Shown here piece after piece: positions 25,225 to 33,186 of a DNA stretch of 64,000 nucleotides. Each line of letters starts with the position of its first letter. Position 1 is the stretch's first letter. The stretch is taken from NCBI GenBank assembly GCA_017999915.1, contig JAGNKX010000004.1:248001-312000 (forward strand). Reading direction: 5' to 3'. A program made the translations under genes and the position numbers. The stretch is from Spirochaetota bacterium (lineage in GTDB: Bacteria; Spirochaetota; UBA4802; UBA5550). Below the pieces are notes generated by a model. The model searched no databases and was not told the DNA's origin. It saw only the letters and a list, made by a program, of their open reading frames with translations.

Positions 25225-25632
25225 ATGGCACAAGGCGGCATGACACGATATTTACACAGGGAGCTGTTGGACCACGTCCTCGGGGTTGGGGCTTATTCTC
25301 CACCCTCGGCGCGGTATCTGGCATTATTCACGGTTGCCCCGTCGAGCACCGGGGGCGGAACTGAATGCGCGGATGCGAACTATGCACGGCAGAGCATAGG
25401 CACGTTCAACGCGGCGACTGACGCGGACCCCGCTGCCGGCACGAACAACGCGGCGGTCACATTCCCGGCAATGGCGGCGTCACAGACGATTGTAGCGGTC
25501 GGGATATTCGACGCGCTCACCGGCGGGAACCTGCTCTTCTGGGTGCTGGCGTCGTTCACCGCGGGCGTTGGGGTACAGGTGCAATTCGCGGCCGGGAACC
25601 TGTCCTGTCAGCTCACCTATTCGCCGTCGTAA
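25225..25632 (+). CDS. Phage tail/virion protein, Ala/Thr-rich beta
   Basis: This 135-residue protein has a good ribosome site (AGGAG). The start (GGMTRYLHRELLDHVLGVGAYSPPSARYLALFT) and the text YARQSIGTFNAATDADPAAGTNNAAVTFPAM match a widespread small phage protein found among tail fibre genes. The final beta part, with GIFDALTGGNLLFWVLASFTAGVGVQ, fits the same family. It may form a capping or chaperone-like subunit of the fibre. Confidence 0.6.
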   Translation: MAQGGMTRYLHRELLDHVLGVGAYSPPSARYLALFTVAPSSTGGGTECADANYARQSIGTFNAATDADPAAGTNNAAVTFPAMAASQTIVAVGIFDALTGGNLLFWVLASFTAGVGVQVQFAAGNLSCQLTYSPS

Positions 25633-25641
25633 GAGGTTATT

Positions 25642-26013
25642 ATGGTTATCAAAAAGCGCAACCATACGGAGTGGGAGGTCGGGCCGGTCCTGAAGGCTGA
25701 CGGAAGCCCGGCCAATCTCTCCGATTATAACGCAATCATCTACCAGGTGAAGGCGAAGCCGGAGGACACGACGGTGATCATTTCCGCTACCCTTGCGGCG
25801 AGTGAGATTGCAATCAATAAACCGGAAACTGGCTGGATCACGATCACTCTCACCACAGCGAAAACGACGCTTCTCACGGCGAACAGGAAATTGCACCACG
25901 CCGTGAAGTTCATCGCCGGGACCGAGGAATACGAAACCGAGCTGACCGACGAGGAAGGGTTCGATGCGGAACATCTGGAAGTGAAACAGCACGTGATAAC
26001 ACCGGCACCATAG
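25642..26013 (+). CDS. BppU-like baseplate/fibre attachment protein
   Basis: This 123-residue protein lies nine bases after the previous gene. Alternating strands (EWEVGPVLKADGSPANLSDYNAIIYQVKAKPED, WITITLTTAKTTLL, LHHAVKFI) resemble the small beta domain at the start of baseplate upper proteins. Here it stands alone. It is the last gene of the fibre cluster before the lysis genes. Confidence 0.5.
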   Translation: MVIKKRNHTEWEVGPVLKADGSPANLSDYNAIIYQVKAKPEDTTVIISATLAASEIAINKPETGWITITLTTAKTTLLTANRKLHHAVKFIAGTEEYETELTDEEGFDAEHLEVKQHVITPAP

Positions 26014-26023
26014 GGAGAATGCC

Positions 26024-26635
26024 ATGAATATAATCCAACGTCCGGAAGTTTTCGAGAAATATCACAACGGCTTCGAGAGGACCAGGTCCATCAGGATCGT
26101 CGTGATCCACGGCACCGAGGGCGGGGCCAGCTCCCATGAGCTGATCGATGGGTGGATCCTCAAAGACACTTTCGAACGGGCGAAGGCCTACCGGAATGGC
26201 GAAGGGTTTAATTATAACATCGACTACGACGGTACGATCAATCAGTTTACCGATCCAGCGCTATGGTGGCATTATCATTCAAGCACCTGGCGCGGGCTCC
26301 AGGACCGGCAGAATGAGTATGATGCCTATACGGTCGGCATTGAGCTCATGAACCCGGCGAGATGGAACGATCCTCTCGGACCGAACGGAGCGCCCTACAC
26401 CGGGCCGCAATATGAATCGCTGTTTGAATTGCTCATGGCGAAACTGTTACCGGAGAACCCGGAGCTATGTACCATATCAGGCCATGGCGTTATTCAGAGG
26501 AAATACATCGGGAAGTACAAACGTTGTCCCGGCCCCGGCTTCAACTGGGATGCGCTCGCCACGGCGCTCAGAATGAATCACTATCAATGCGATACCGGGG
26601 ATGAATGTATCATGAATATTGTGAGGCCAGTATGA
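26024..26635 (+). CDS. Endolysin: N-acetylmuramoyl-L-alanine amidase (Amidase_2)
   Basis: This protein has 203 residues and is a peptidoglycan-cutting lysis enzyme. The family signature is visible: IRIVVIHGTEGG (zinc His29), FNYNIDYDGTINQFTDP, WWHYHSSTWRGLQ, a DAYTVGIELMN segment with the catalytic Glu, and SGHGVIQRKYIGKYKRCPGPGFNW with the second zinc His. There is no signal peptide, so it should depend on the holin coded next. Its stop overlaps the holin start (ATGA). Confidence 0.88.
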   Translation: MNIIQRPEVFEKYHNGFERTRSIRIVVIHGTEGGASSHELIDGWILKDTFERAKAYRNGEGFNYNIDYDGTINQFTDPALWWHYHSSTWRGLQDRQNEYDAYTVGIELMNPARWNDPLGPNGAPYTGPQYESLFELLMAKLLPENPELCTISGHGVIQRKYIGKYKRCPGPGFNWDALATALRMNHYQCDTGDECIMNIVRPV

Positions 26636-26922
26636 ACCAACTAAAAAGCTATCTGCAAGCAGGGACGAAAGACTCCATGATGCGCCTCGGTTTCTTCGTG
26701 ATCATCATCAATTCATCGGTCGTGTGTTTTACCGTCTGCTTTCTCGCCGTGTACACCATGGTAACGACCGGGAACTTCAAGGACGTTGCCGAGCTGATCA
26801 AGGCTTTCGCCTTCTTCGTCGCGGGGCTCCTGGGCCCGGTGTCGATCGGGAAGGGTGTCCAATCATTCGGAGAGCGTCCATATTACAGTAATGGGAATTC
26901 ACCTTTTGGCGAACAGCCATAG
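26632..26922 (+). CDS. Putative holin
   Basis: This 96-residue protein starts at the ATG overlapping the endolysin stop. It has two hydrophobic segments, about residues 20-45 (LGFFVIIINSSVVCFTVCFLAVYTM) and 58-76 (LIKAFAFFVAGLLGPVSIG). The tail is short and polar. Two membrane segments, small size and coupling to an amidase are the usual signs of a class II-like holin. No sequence family is recognised. Confidence 0.6.
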   Translation: MNQLKSYLQAGTKDSMMRLGFFVIIINSSVVCFTVCFLAVYTMVTTGNFKDVAELIKAFAFFVAGLLGPVSIGKGVQSFGERPYYSNGNSPFGEQP

Positions 26923-26948
26923 GGAAAATAAATTATAGGAGAGTATCA

Positions 26949-27173
26949 ATGATTACGCTCACATCTGTTTTATCTTTTCTGAAATCGCTTTTCACCGTTG
27001 ATTTCTGGAAAGCAAACTGGGGGAAGGTTGTCGCCTTCGCCGTGTTCACGGTCGTTGTCTTCATCTTCGGCAATATCTCCGGGTGCGATATTCGCGGGAA
27101 GATGGACGCGAAGATCGTTCAGGAAGCTGTCGGGGTCAAGAAGACGAACGATACCGGCGGAAAGCCCAAATAA
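26949..27173 (+). CDS. Small one-span membrane protein of the lysis cassette
   Basis: This protein has 74 residues. One hydrophobic segment (about 27-46, KVVAFAVFTVVVFIFGNISG) follows an amphipathic N terminus. The C-terminal part is charged (DIRGKMDAKIVQEAVGVKK). Position after the holin suggests a spanin-type or second holin component, but the shape alone cannot decide. The ribosome site (AGGAG) is good. Confidence 0.5.
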   Translation: MITLTSVLSFLKSLFTVDFWKANWGKVVAFAVFTVVVFIFGNISGCDIRGKMDAKIVQEAVGVKKTNDTGGKPK

Positions 27174-27221
27174 TATGGTTGGTTGTCCCGGTGGCGATCG
27201 CTGCCGGGACAGGAGGGTTCT

Positions 27222-27737
27222 ATGAAAATTAAAAATGTCATCATACTTTGCATTGTCGTCGCTGCTGTCTCCATAATCGGCACGGCGCTTATCTGTCGTT
27301 ATTGCTTTCCCTGTCCGGAGGCCCCCACGATTAAGATTGAGGATGAGGGGGAAACCAAATCGGGGGATAAGGCCCCGGCGCCTGGTGGATACAACGGGGG
27401 AGAGATCGGCATAACCGCCGCGATGAAGGAAGGGAAGTTCTTCACTGTCAGGGCTGAGAACAAATACAAGTGGAGCGAGAGGACCTACACCCTGGGGGCA
27501 ATCTGTCCGGTTGCCGTCCGTCCGTATTCGCTCATGCTGCAGGCTCACGCTCTCGCCGGGTACAACAAGGAGCTGCAGAAGATGAACGCCTTTGTCGGCG
27601 GCACGGTTTCATGGCTCTGGAATTTCAAAGCCGGAGGCCTCGGGGTCGGAGTTACTTATCTCCACGGCCTTGTCATCGATGAGTGGTACGCCGGGGCGAG
27701 TGTGACCGGCAAGATTGATATAGGAAAAATACAATAA
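27222..27737 (+). CDS. Membrane-anchored protein, last gene of the late operon
   Basis: This protein has 171 residues. The chosen ATG has AGGAGG seven bases upstream. Residues 4-25 are a single hydrophobic span (KNVIILCIVVAAVSIIGTALIC). A short Cys/Pro segment and a charged linker follow (KIEDEGETKSGDKAPAPGG), then a beta-rich domain (ITAAMKEGKFFTVRAENKYKWSERTYTLGAI, VSWLWNFKAGGLGVGVTYLHGL). It should face the periplasm. An i-spanin-like or outer-membrane-contact role is possible, but this is only inferred from place and topology. A strong terminator follows. Confidence 0.5.
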   Translation: MKIKNVIILCIVVAAVSIIGTALICRYCFPCPEAPTIKIEDEGETKSGDKAPAPGGYNGGEIGITAAMKEGKFFTVRAENKYKWSERTYTLGAICPVAVRPYSLMLQAHALAGYNKELQKMNAFVGGTVSWLWNFKAGGLGVGVTYLHGLVIDEWYAGASVTGKIDIGKIQ

Positions 27738-27791
27738 TACAGGAGGTTGAATCCGGATGAAGTAACGGTTAAAAACATAATGTGACATGAT

Positions 27792-27820
27792 GCCCCCGGT
27801 CGGGAAGCCGGGGGCGTTTT
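27792..27820 (+). terminator. Rho-independent terminator of the late operon
   Basis: An 8-bp perfect GC stem (GCCCCCGG at 27792-27799 with CCGGGGGC at 27808-27815), loop of eight bases, is followed by GTTTT. It lies 54 bases after the last late gene. Confidence 0.85.
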
Positions 27821-27869
27821 ATTCTTGACGATGATAGACCCTCTTTGATGATTACATCGAGAGGTATTT

Positions 27870-28151
27870 ATGATAGTTAATGGTGTTGAATTTGAGTACA
27901 GATATTTTCTGGATTGGGAGCCTGAGGAAGCCGCCATCGGTGCCAAGACGATTGAAGAACTCGAACAGAAGTTCAATGAGGCAATACAGTATTTGAGATC
28001 ATTTGAAGCAACCGGAAAAGTCTTCGTTAACTTCGAGGGTGGGTATCAAAAAAACGGTTGTATATCAATATGGACGAATGATGAACAAATGGCAAAAGAA
28101 CATGGGTTTGAGGATTTCGCCAAAATAATAGAAGAAGAAGATAAAAGGTAG
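27870..28151 (+). CDS. Small acidic protein of unknown function (moron-like)
   Basis: This 93-residue protein follows the late terminator and has its own promoter-like sequence (TTGACG at 27825, 17-base gap, ATGATT at 27848). A GAGAGG site precedes the ATG. The N-terminal half has strands (MIVNGVEFEYRYFLDWE) and a helix (AKTIEELEQKFNEAIQYL); the second half includes VFVNFEGGYQKNGCISIWT and an acidic helix. An independent unit between convergent operons is the classic place of a lysogenic conversion gene. Function unknown. Confidence 0.5.
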   Translation: MIVNGVEFEYRYFLDWEPEEAAIGAKTIEELEQKFNEAIQYLRSFEATGKVFVNFEGGYQKNGCISIWTNDEQMAKEHGFEDFAKIIEEEDKR

Positions 28152-28178
28152 CAAGACGAAATACTCAAACCCCAATCA

Positions 28179-28436
28179 TTATTGCCACTGTATTCGAATA
28201 CTAACCGTCGCGCACTCCTGGACATATATATAAACCCCGTTGGCGCAACGGTATTCGCTCGTACCAAAACAGGTGCTCATCCCCTCGTCGGTGCATGAGG
28301 AAGGAACGCTGTTGGACGATCTCTTTTGTTGTTCTTCCATCGCTGATAACAGAGTCGGTAATTGAGACTTTTGTTCATTATCGCAAGCCACCAATAGACC
28401 AATAACCGCAGTAATTGCGCACAATACCTTTTTCAT
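28179..28436 (-). CDS. Small lipoprotein between the two phage operons
   Basis: This 85-residue protein has a clear lipoprotein signal: MKKVLCAITAVIGLLVACDN with Cys18 as the lipid site. AGGAGA lies before the ATG. The mature part has a Ser-rich linker and then four more Cys (SSCTDEGMSTCFGTSEYRCANGVY, later QECATV), which could form two disulfides. It is the only gene between the late-operon end and the early-operon terminator on this strand. Possible roles are surface exclusion or host modification in the lysogen; this is inference. Confidence 0.6.
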   Translation of the reverse strand: MKKVLCAITAVIGLLVACDNEQKSQLPTLLSAMEEQQKRSSNSVPSSCTDEGMSTCFGTSEYRCANGVYIYVQECATVSIRIQWQ

Positions 28437-28572
28437 ATCCCCGTTCTCCTGTTGTTGTGTGTTCTATATATTTGACTATATAATATTAATTTGAATAGCG
28501 ATCGTCAATAAAAACTTTCACTTTTTTAGAAAAATGAATGTTTTACACCGATAAGAAATCTTATGTCTCATA

Positions 28573-28597
28573 AAAACGCCCCGGATTGCTCCGGGGC
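28573..28597 (-). terminator. Rho-independent terminator of the early (minus) operon
   Basis: On the minus strand an 8-bp stem GCCCCGGA/TCCGGGGC with loop GCAA is followed by G and five T. It lies about 28 bases after the recT-like stop and ends the leftward early transcript. Confidence 0.85.
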
Positions 28598-28624
28598 AAT
28601 ATCAGATTTAATTGGAGGATAATG

Positions 28625-29497
28625 TCAGAATTTCGGCCCCTTGGCGGGCTCTTTATCCTGCTGCTGTCCCTCCCCCGGTTCGGTCTTCTCGCCCGGATCC
28701 CCCTCCTCGACCGTCGCATCATCGATGATAATGTCGTCCAGCTGGTCCCCGACGCGATCCTGGATAGGCCGGCTGTCCTTCACCGGTTCACCGTCATCGA
28801 CTGCGAGGGCCATCGCAAGGCCCTCTTTCATCGCGGCATAGGGCTTCAGGAAGCGCTTCGCGGCCGTCTTCAGATACTGCTGATCGGGATCGGTTACCCA
28901 GGCGCAGTCCTCGGCCTTCATTTTCTTGTCCTGTACCGCCCGCCATGCCCGGCTGTGGTGGTCCCGAATCTTCTCGATGTCCTCGGCGGTTATGTAATCG
29001 ACACGCCGTTTCCCGTTCAGCTCCTCGATGATGGCGTACACCCCGACAAGCTTGCCCCGCTTCGTCTTGCCGTCCCAGGTGTGCTTTGCGGTTCCTCCGG
29101 CGAAGTCGATAGAGAAATCATCACCGTCGTAAACAGCACGGACATCGATGTCGTTCAGGACCTTGTTCGGTTCCGTGAGACAGATGAATTTGTAGCCGAC
29201 GGCCGAGACCACCAGCTCGGCCTTGTCTCCCATGGGGACAATATACGCCTGCGGCAGGGTCCCGCCGATCTGCACCCCGAGCTGTACCGCCTTCAGGATG
29301 GAATTGAAAATTGACTGCCTGCCATCGGGCGTTTTGGTGAGCGGGATCAATTTCTTGCTTCCCATGACCTCGGTGAGAGCGCGGGTGAAATACATATTCA
29401 TGTCGATGTTCGCGGGGAGATATGCCGCTTTTTGCCCCCACATCCCCTCCTTCTTTTCGTTTACCAGTACGATAAGCGGATTCTTTTGTTCTGCCAT
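28625..29497 (-). CDS. recT: RecT-family single-strand annealing protein
   Basis: This protein has 290 residues. Family text is clear: YLPANIDMNMYFTRALTEV, then QSIFNSILKAVQLGVQIGGTLPQAYIVP, the core VSAVGYKFICLTEP, and DHHSRAWRAVQDKK. The C-terminal ~60 residues are acidic and probably disordered, as in other RecT proteins. It anneals single-stranded DNA in phage recombination, working with the exonuclease coded just upstream. It is the last gene of the early operon and lies two bases from that partner. Confidence 0.9.
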   Translation of the reverse strand: MAEQKNPLIVLVNEKKEGMWGQKAAYLPANIDMNMYFTRALTEVMGSKKLIPLTKTPDGRQSIFNSILKAVQLGVQIGGTLPQAYIVPMGDKAELVVSAVGYKFICLTEPNKVLNDIDVRAVYDGDDFSIDFAGGTAKHTWDGKTKRGKLVGVYAIIEELNGKRRVDYITAEDIEKIRDHHSRAWRAVQDKKMKAEDCAWVTDPDQQYLKTAAKRFLKPYAAMKEGLAMALAVDDGEPVKDSRPIQDRVGDQLDDIIIDDATVEEGDPGEKTEPGEGQQQDKEPAKGPKF

Positions 29498-29499
29498 GC

Positions 29500-30531
29500 T
29501 TAATACCTCATATTCCTAAATTTGTTTTCATATATGATCCCTTCTTTTTTTAGGGCCTTATACCATTTCGGATGCTTCTCAAGGAGGACCTTGTCCTTCA
29601 CGTAATTTTTATTCACGTCGAACGCCGTCGCGAGACTCTCGCCGCTGCTCGATTCAAGGTACTTGTTCGCACCGAGAAGGATCCCAATCCCGTTCTTGAT
29701 GTCGTCGAGCTCGTTTTTAATTTCCTTCTCGCGGGCCCTGAGCCTCGCCGCCCGATCGATCATTTCCTTGACCCGCTGTTCGTCTTCGCCCCCGACGACG
29801 GCCTTCGATTCGGCGTCAAGCGCCGGGTTCAGCGCCACCACGTCGCCCCAGGTCTCGGGCTTCGGCGCCTGGTCCTTCTCGACGTGCCACCAGAACCGCT
29901 CGCAGATAGCCAGGATCTTCTCCTGTGTGGCCCGGTGCGCCGGTATGGGCCCATAGAGCCGATGCGTCCCGGTGTCGATCATGGCGGTCACATAGCATTG
30001 ATGCACGTCATAACAGAGCATCTGTGTCTGTACCTGGACGTATACACTCGACGGGATCCCGTTGGCCGAGAGATCGTCGAGATCATAGCCATAGTTTATA
30101 TCGCCCGTCCGGTGGGCGCTGAAGAAACCGGCGGTCTTCGCCTCCATGATGAAGGGTTCGTCAACCTGAAGGAGATCGGCGTGGGCGACGATATAGCCCC
30201 GAGCATGGCGGGCCTCGGTGAAGGACCGTATGTTCTGGAAGTCGCGCCCCCGGAGGACGCTCGTCATGAACGAGGTCCTCGCAGCTTCATCCTCGAAGCA
30301 TTTCAGCTTGTCCAGGCCCCACTTCAGGACGATCGGCTCCAGCTCCTTCCCCGCCCTGGTGCGCTCGTTGCCCTTGAATGCCTCGGCGCGGCCGGTCTTG
30401 ACCTGCCATAGCATGAGCGGGGTCTGTCCGTACCGGAGATTCATCAGGGCGAGCGTCGGGACGTCGGAGGCTCCGATATAGCGCCTACCCTTTTCGAAGT
30501 TCTTGTCTTTTAATCGGGTGAAGTTATTCAC
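29500..30531 (-). CDS. YqaJ-type phage exonuclease
   Basis: This protein has 343 residues with a GTG start at 30529-30531. The nuclease core of the PD-(D/E)XK fold is seen as RYIGASDVPTLALMNLRYGQTPLMLWQVKTGR, then AGKELEPIVLKWG (Glu), HADLLQVDEPFIMEAKTAG (Asp and the E-x-K pair) and VYVQVQTQMLCYDVHQCYV. The second half has a helical, charged domain and an end that resembles a coiled coil. It should resect 5' ends to give the 3' strand used by RecT. The start overlaps the small gene upstream. Confidence 0.88.
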   Translation of the reverse strand: MNNFTRLKDKNFEKGRRYIGASDVPTLALMNLRYGQTPLMLWQVKTGRAEAFKGNERTRAGKELEPIVLKWGLDKLKCFEDEAARTSFMTSVLRGRDFQNIRSFTEARHARGYIVAHADLLQVDEPFIMEAKTAGFFSAHRTGDINYGYDLDDLSANGIPSSVYVQVQTQMLCYDVHQCYVTAMIDTGTHRLYGPIPAHRATQEKILAICERFWWHVEKDQAPKPETWGDVVALNPALDAESKAVVGGEDEQRVKEMIDRAARLRAREKEIKNELDDIKNGIGILLGANKYLESSSGESLATAFDVNKNYVKDKVLLEKHPKWYKALKKEGIIYENKFRNMRY

Positions 30532-30694
30532 GGTTTTCCTCCAGCTGCGCCAGTTTCACTTCGAGGGCCTCGCAGTGGTCGAGAAGCAGTATGATATTTT
30601 CAGCCACATTCGAGGCGATATAACAGTTTTTTCTATTGCGCGCAACAATGGAATACGATCGCAGATATTCCTTAACGCTTTCGATTGAACTCAT
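30524..30694 (-). CDS. Small helical protein coupled to the exonuclease gene
   Basis: A 56-residue frame begins at 30692-30694 and ends eight bases into the exonuclease gene. The start overlaps the stop of the DUF736-like gene (ATGA). The product is helical (MSSIESVKEYLRSYSIVARN, then a second part VAENIILLLDHCEALEVKLA and an acidic end), a likely coiled coil. No family is recognised. Tight coupling on both sides is the main evidence that it is real. Confidence 0.5.
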   Translation of the reverse strand: MSSIESVKEYLRSYSIVARNRKNCYIASNVAENIILLLDHCEALEVKLAQLEENRE

Positions 30695-30867
30695 ATCTTA
30701 TCCCTCACGACGATGTTATAGTCCGGGCTCTTTTCGTTTTTCTTTTCCTTATTTTTGAAGAGAAGAAAATCGAATCTCTTGTCAAGGATGGGGATATGTA
30801 TTGAGCAGGATATAAACTCCTCACCCGATTCATTATTAACCTTGGTCCATGCGCCGCCTATTTTCAT
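30691..30867 (-). CDS. DUF736-like small protein
   Basis: This frame codes 58 residues. KIGGAWTKVNNESGEEFISCSIHIPILDKRF followed by a Lys-rich loop and KSPDYNIVVRDK has the pattern of DUF736 (strand, turn, strand, then the D-Y-x-V end). That family is widespread in phages and plasmids near recombination genes; its role is unknown. It overlaps the neighbours on both sides by one to four bases. Confidence 0.6.
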   Translation of the reverse strand: MKIGGAWTKVNNESGEEFISCSIHIPILDKRFDFLLFKNKEKKNEKSPDYNIVVRDKI

Positions 30868-31409
30868 TATTCATCCTCTCCGTTATATTTTAGTTGCATC
30901 GGCATTATGAGTGCCGTGAGACCGCTATAGACATTTTCGAATTTAATTATTTTGAAGTTCTCACGGCTGTAATATACATCCCATTCATGCCCCTTTAGAT
31001 CATTGAGATATTCGTAATTGATTCCCGTTTTTAATGGAAGCCGCTTTAATAACATAACAACGCCCGAATAAGGATGTGTCGAGGTGGCTCTGAATTCTGT
31101 TTTCAGATAATCCGTGCAATCCGGTACAACTTGCTTCCAGTTCGGAAAGTTAATGCTGTTGTCTTCTGCCCTATGAATTATAATTTCACTTTTTGCCCGC
31201 TTGAGAATAAACCAGTTCCCCGGTTCAAGCTCCATTTCGGCGATATGCATTCGCCGCGAATCGGTACAAATGATTTCCTTTCCCGTGCTGTGGATATGCC
31301 GAAAAACTTCTCTTTCGGGATCAGTCCCGGCTGCACTTGTGCAGAAAAAAAACTTTTGAAAATTAGGGTCAAATTTCTTTTGCCTCTTAATTATCAACAA
31401 ATCCCCCAT
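30867..31409 (-). CDS. Phage sliding-clamp-like (DnaN-related) protein, tentative
   Basis: This protein has 180 residues. The pattern EIICTDSRRMHIAEMELEPGNWFILKRAKSEIIIH, then FPNWKQVVPD, is like the middle of phage beta-clamp-like proteins, where TDGHRL and YPDYxRVIP motifs occur. The end (NVYSGLTALIMPMQL) matches the MPM(R/K)-like C-terminal end of DnaN. It is much shorter than a bacterial clamp (about 370), so it would represent one to two of the three domains. A processivity or anti-host-clamp role is inferred. It lies four bases downstream of the helicase. Confidence 0.45.
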   Translation of the reverse strand: MGDLLIIKRQKKFDPNFQKFFFCTSAAGTDPEREVFRHIHSTGKEIICTDSRRMHIAEMELEPGNWFILKRAKSEIIIHRAEDNSINFPNWKQVVPDCTDYLKTEFRATSTHPYSGVVMLLKRLPLKTGINYEYLNDLKGHEWDVYYSRENFKIIKFENVYSGLTALIMPMQLKYNGEDE

Positions 31410-31412
31410 GGC

Positions 31413-32864
31413 TTATGCCCTCCTCTTTAAAATTTGTGTCCATACCTTATGACTCCAGCCAGGCTTATAACCGACCGCCCGGGCCAGCGCTTCAATCTCG
31501 TCCTTATTCGTCAATTCCGCCGCCTTCGCAATAAGCGCCCGCTGGCGTGTCTTTGGGTCGAATACCTGCAGCCGGCGGACGAATGATGTGAGGTTCTTAA
31601 CTTTTGCGGGATCAAAGCCTTCCGGCAGCGCCTCGATGAGCTCGCCGGCGATCTGTTCCGGGGTCTTCCGCTGCTGTCCCGCTACCATCCCGTTATCGGC
31701 AAATACAAACCCGCAGGCCGGGCAGGTCCTCGGTTTCCCCGGCCAGATGGCGTAGCACTTCGGGCAGCTGGTCGTAGTCGGGATCCGGTCTTTCTTGTGG
31801 TTCCGCTTGCCATGGTCCAGGCTCCAGTCGCGATCGGCGAGGACGTGCCCATGGAGCGGGTAATTTCCGCAATGATCGAGGATGATCGCTTTCTCCTTGC
31901 CCGGATACGCCCTGAGCGGCCGGCCGACCTGCTGGAGATAGAGCCCGAGGGACATGGTACGCCTGAGCAGGATCGCCCCGGCCATGACCGGAACATCGAC
32001 ACCCTCGCTGATGAGATCGCAGGACGGCACGACATGGATTGACCCGTCGGCGAGTCCCCGGAGGGCCCTCTCGCGATCGGCGCGGGGCATGTTGCCGTAT
32101 ACCATCATGGCTTTATACCCGGCGGCGCTGAAGGCCTCCTCCATGTGCCGGCAATGTTCCAGCGATACACAGAAGCAGACAGCAGGGAGCTTATCGAGGT
32201 ACTTTCGATAATGGTCGATCACGTCGCCGACGATCGACTTCTTGGTCATCACAGTTTCCTGTTCCTTCGCGTCGAAGTCGCCCCGCTTGACATGGAAATT
32301 ATCATCGACCTCCTTCGGCGGTCGGTACATGACCGGATAGGACAAATAGCCCGCTTCCACGAGCTCAGCAATGGAGGGACCGATGATCATCGAGTCATAT
32401 ATGTCCCGGAGGCCGGTACCGTCCATGCGCTCCGGCGTGGCGGTGAAGCCCATGCGGGGGACGTCGGCGAAGTACGCGAGGACCTTGCGCCATTGCCCGG
32501 CGACGCTGTGATGGGCCTCGTCGATGATAATCAGGTCGGGCTTCCGGATGACGGATAGACGTCTTGTGAGCGTTCCCACCATGGCGACCTGCACCATGTC
32601 GCGGGTGTTCGGCTTGCCGGCGGCGATCTGGCCCGACTGCACTCCGAGCAAGTAGAGCTTTTCCAGCGTCTGCTCAAGGATCTCTTTTCGGTGCACCAGG
32701 ATGAGTACCCGGTTATTTTTCGACATTGCCCCTCGGGCGATCTCCGAGAACATGATGGTCTTCCCGCATCCGGTCGGGCCCACGATGAGCGGGGCGTTGT
32801 GATCTCCGGAGAATACAGACCGGGCCCGGTTTAAGATGTCGTTTTGAAAGGGGTACAGGTTCAT
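31413..32864 (-). CDS. Superfamily 2 DNA helicase with C-terminal zinc finger
   Basis: This protein has 483 residues. Motifs in order: PLIVGPTGCGKTIMF (P-loop, about 26-40), ILVHRKEILEQ (Ia), IIIDEAHHSVAG (DEAH, about 113-124), MGFTATPERMDGTG (III) and ISEGVDVP followed by LYLQQVGRPLRAYPGKEKAIILDHCGN (V and VI). After the helicase core there is a CPKC...CPAC zinc ribbon (about 370-395). It resembles phage replication/recombination helicases of the UvsW/YprA type. The start overlaps the small gene upstream (ATGA). Confidence 0.88.
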   Translation of the reverse strand: MNLYPFQNDILNRARSVFSGDHNAPLIVGPTGCGKTIMFSEIARGAMSKNNRVLILVHRKEILEQTLEKLYLLGVQSGQIAAGKPNTRDMVQVAMVGTLTRRLSVIRKPDLIIIDEAHHSVAGQWRKVLAYFADVPRMGFTATPERMDGTGLRDIYDSMIIGPSIAELVEAGYLSYPVMYRPPKEVDDNFHVKRGDFDAKEQETVMTKKSIVGDVIDHYRKYLDKLPAVCFCVSLEHCRHMEEAFSAAGYKAMMVYGNMPRADRERALRGLADGSIHVVPSCDLISEGVDVPVMAGAILLRRTMSLGLYLQQVGRPLRAYPGKEKAIILDHCGNYPLHGHVLADRDWSLDHGKRNHKKDRIPTTTSCPKCYAIWPGKPRTCPACGFVFADNGMVAGQQRKTPEQIAGELIEALPEGFDPAKVKNLTSFVRRLQVFDPKTRQRALIAKAAELTNKDEIEALARAVGYKPGWSHKVWTQILKRRA

Positions 32865-33034
32865 ATTTTCTCTCTGCTCACGCCCTGGAAGGCCTGCTCG
32901 TATTTTAGAATCATCGTCTCGCAGCTGGTGAGGTAATTCGGATTGATCACGAGCTGCGGCCCAACCTGGTAGATCGCTTTCTCGCCGGTGTCGGCTTCAA
33001 ATTGTTCACGGATGTCGAGGGTGGATTTTATCAT
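32861..33034 (-). CDS. Small acidic protein upstream of the helicase
   Basis: A 57-residue frame lies between two ATGA overlaps: its start overlaps the stop of the 51-residue gene before it, and its stop overlaps the helicase start. The text (MIKSTLDIREQFEADTGEKA, then IYQVGPQLVINPNYLTSCE and MILKYEQAFQGVSREKI) looks like a strand-loop-helix unit. No family is known to me. Confidence 0.5.
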   Translation of the reverse strand: MIKSTLDIREQFEADTGEKAIYQVGPQLVINPNYLTSCETMILKYEQAFQGVSREKI

Positions 33035-33186
33035 GAGTCCTCCCTCGCCATGGGGCGGGGTTTGATTTTCTCGGATATTATCCGAACGCTAAACGGGTCT
33101 TCTATATTTCGGAGTGCTTCTTCTTTTGTCTCACCCTCGACCTCAAATAGTTGTTCAACCATTCGTTTTACTATATACGTTTTCAT
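33031..33186 (-). CDS. Small charged protein after parB-like gene
   Basis: This 51-residue frame starts in the stop codon of the large ParB-like gene and ends in the start codon of the next (ATGA on both sides). The sequence (MKTYIVKRMVEQLFEVEGET, then KEEALRNIEDPFSVRIISEK and a basic tail) has a beta-alpha-beta look. Function unknown. Confidence 0.5.
   Translation of the reverse strand: MKTYIVKRMVEQLFEVEGETKEEALRNIEDPFSVRIISEKIKPRPMAREDS

Noticed and set aside
28586-30411. Plus-strand frames over the recT and exonuclease genes (242 and 279 codons)
   Set aside because: They are antisense shadows without ribosome sites or recognisable domains.
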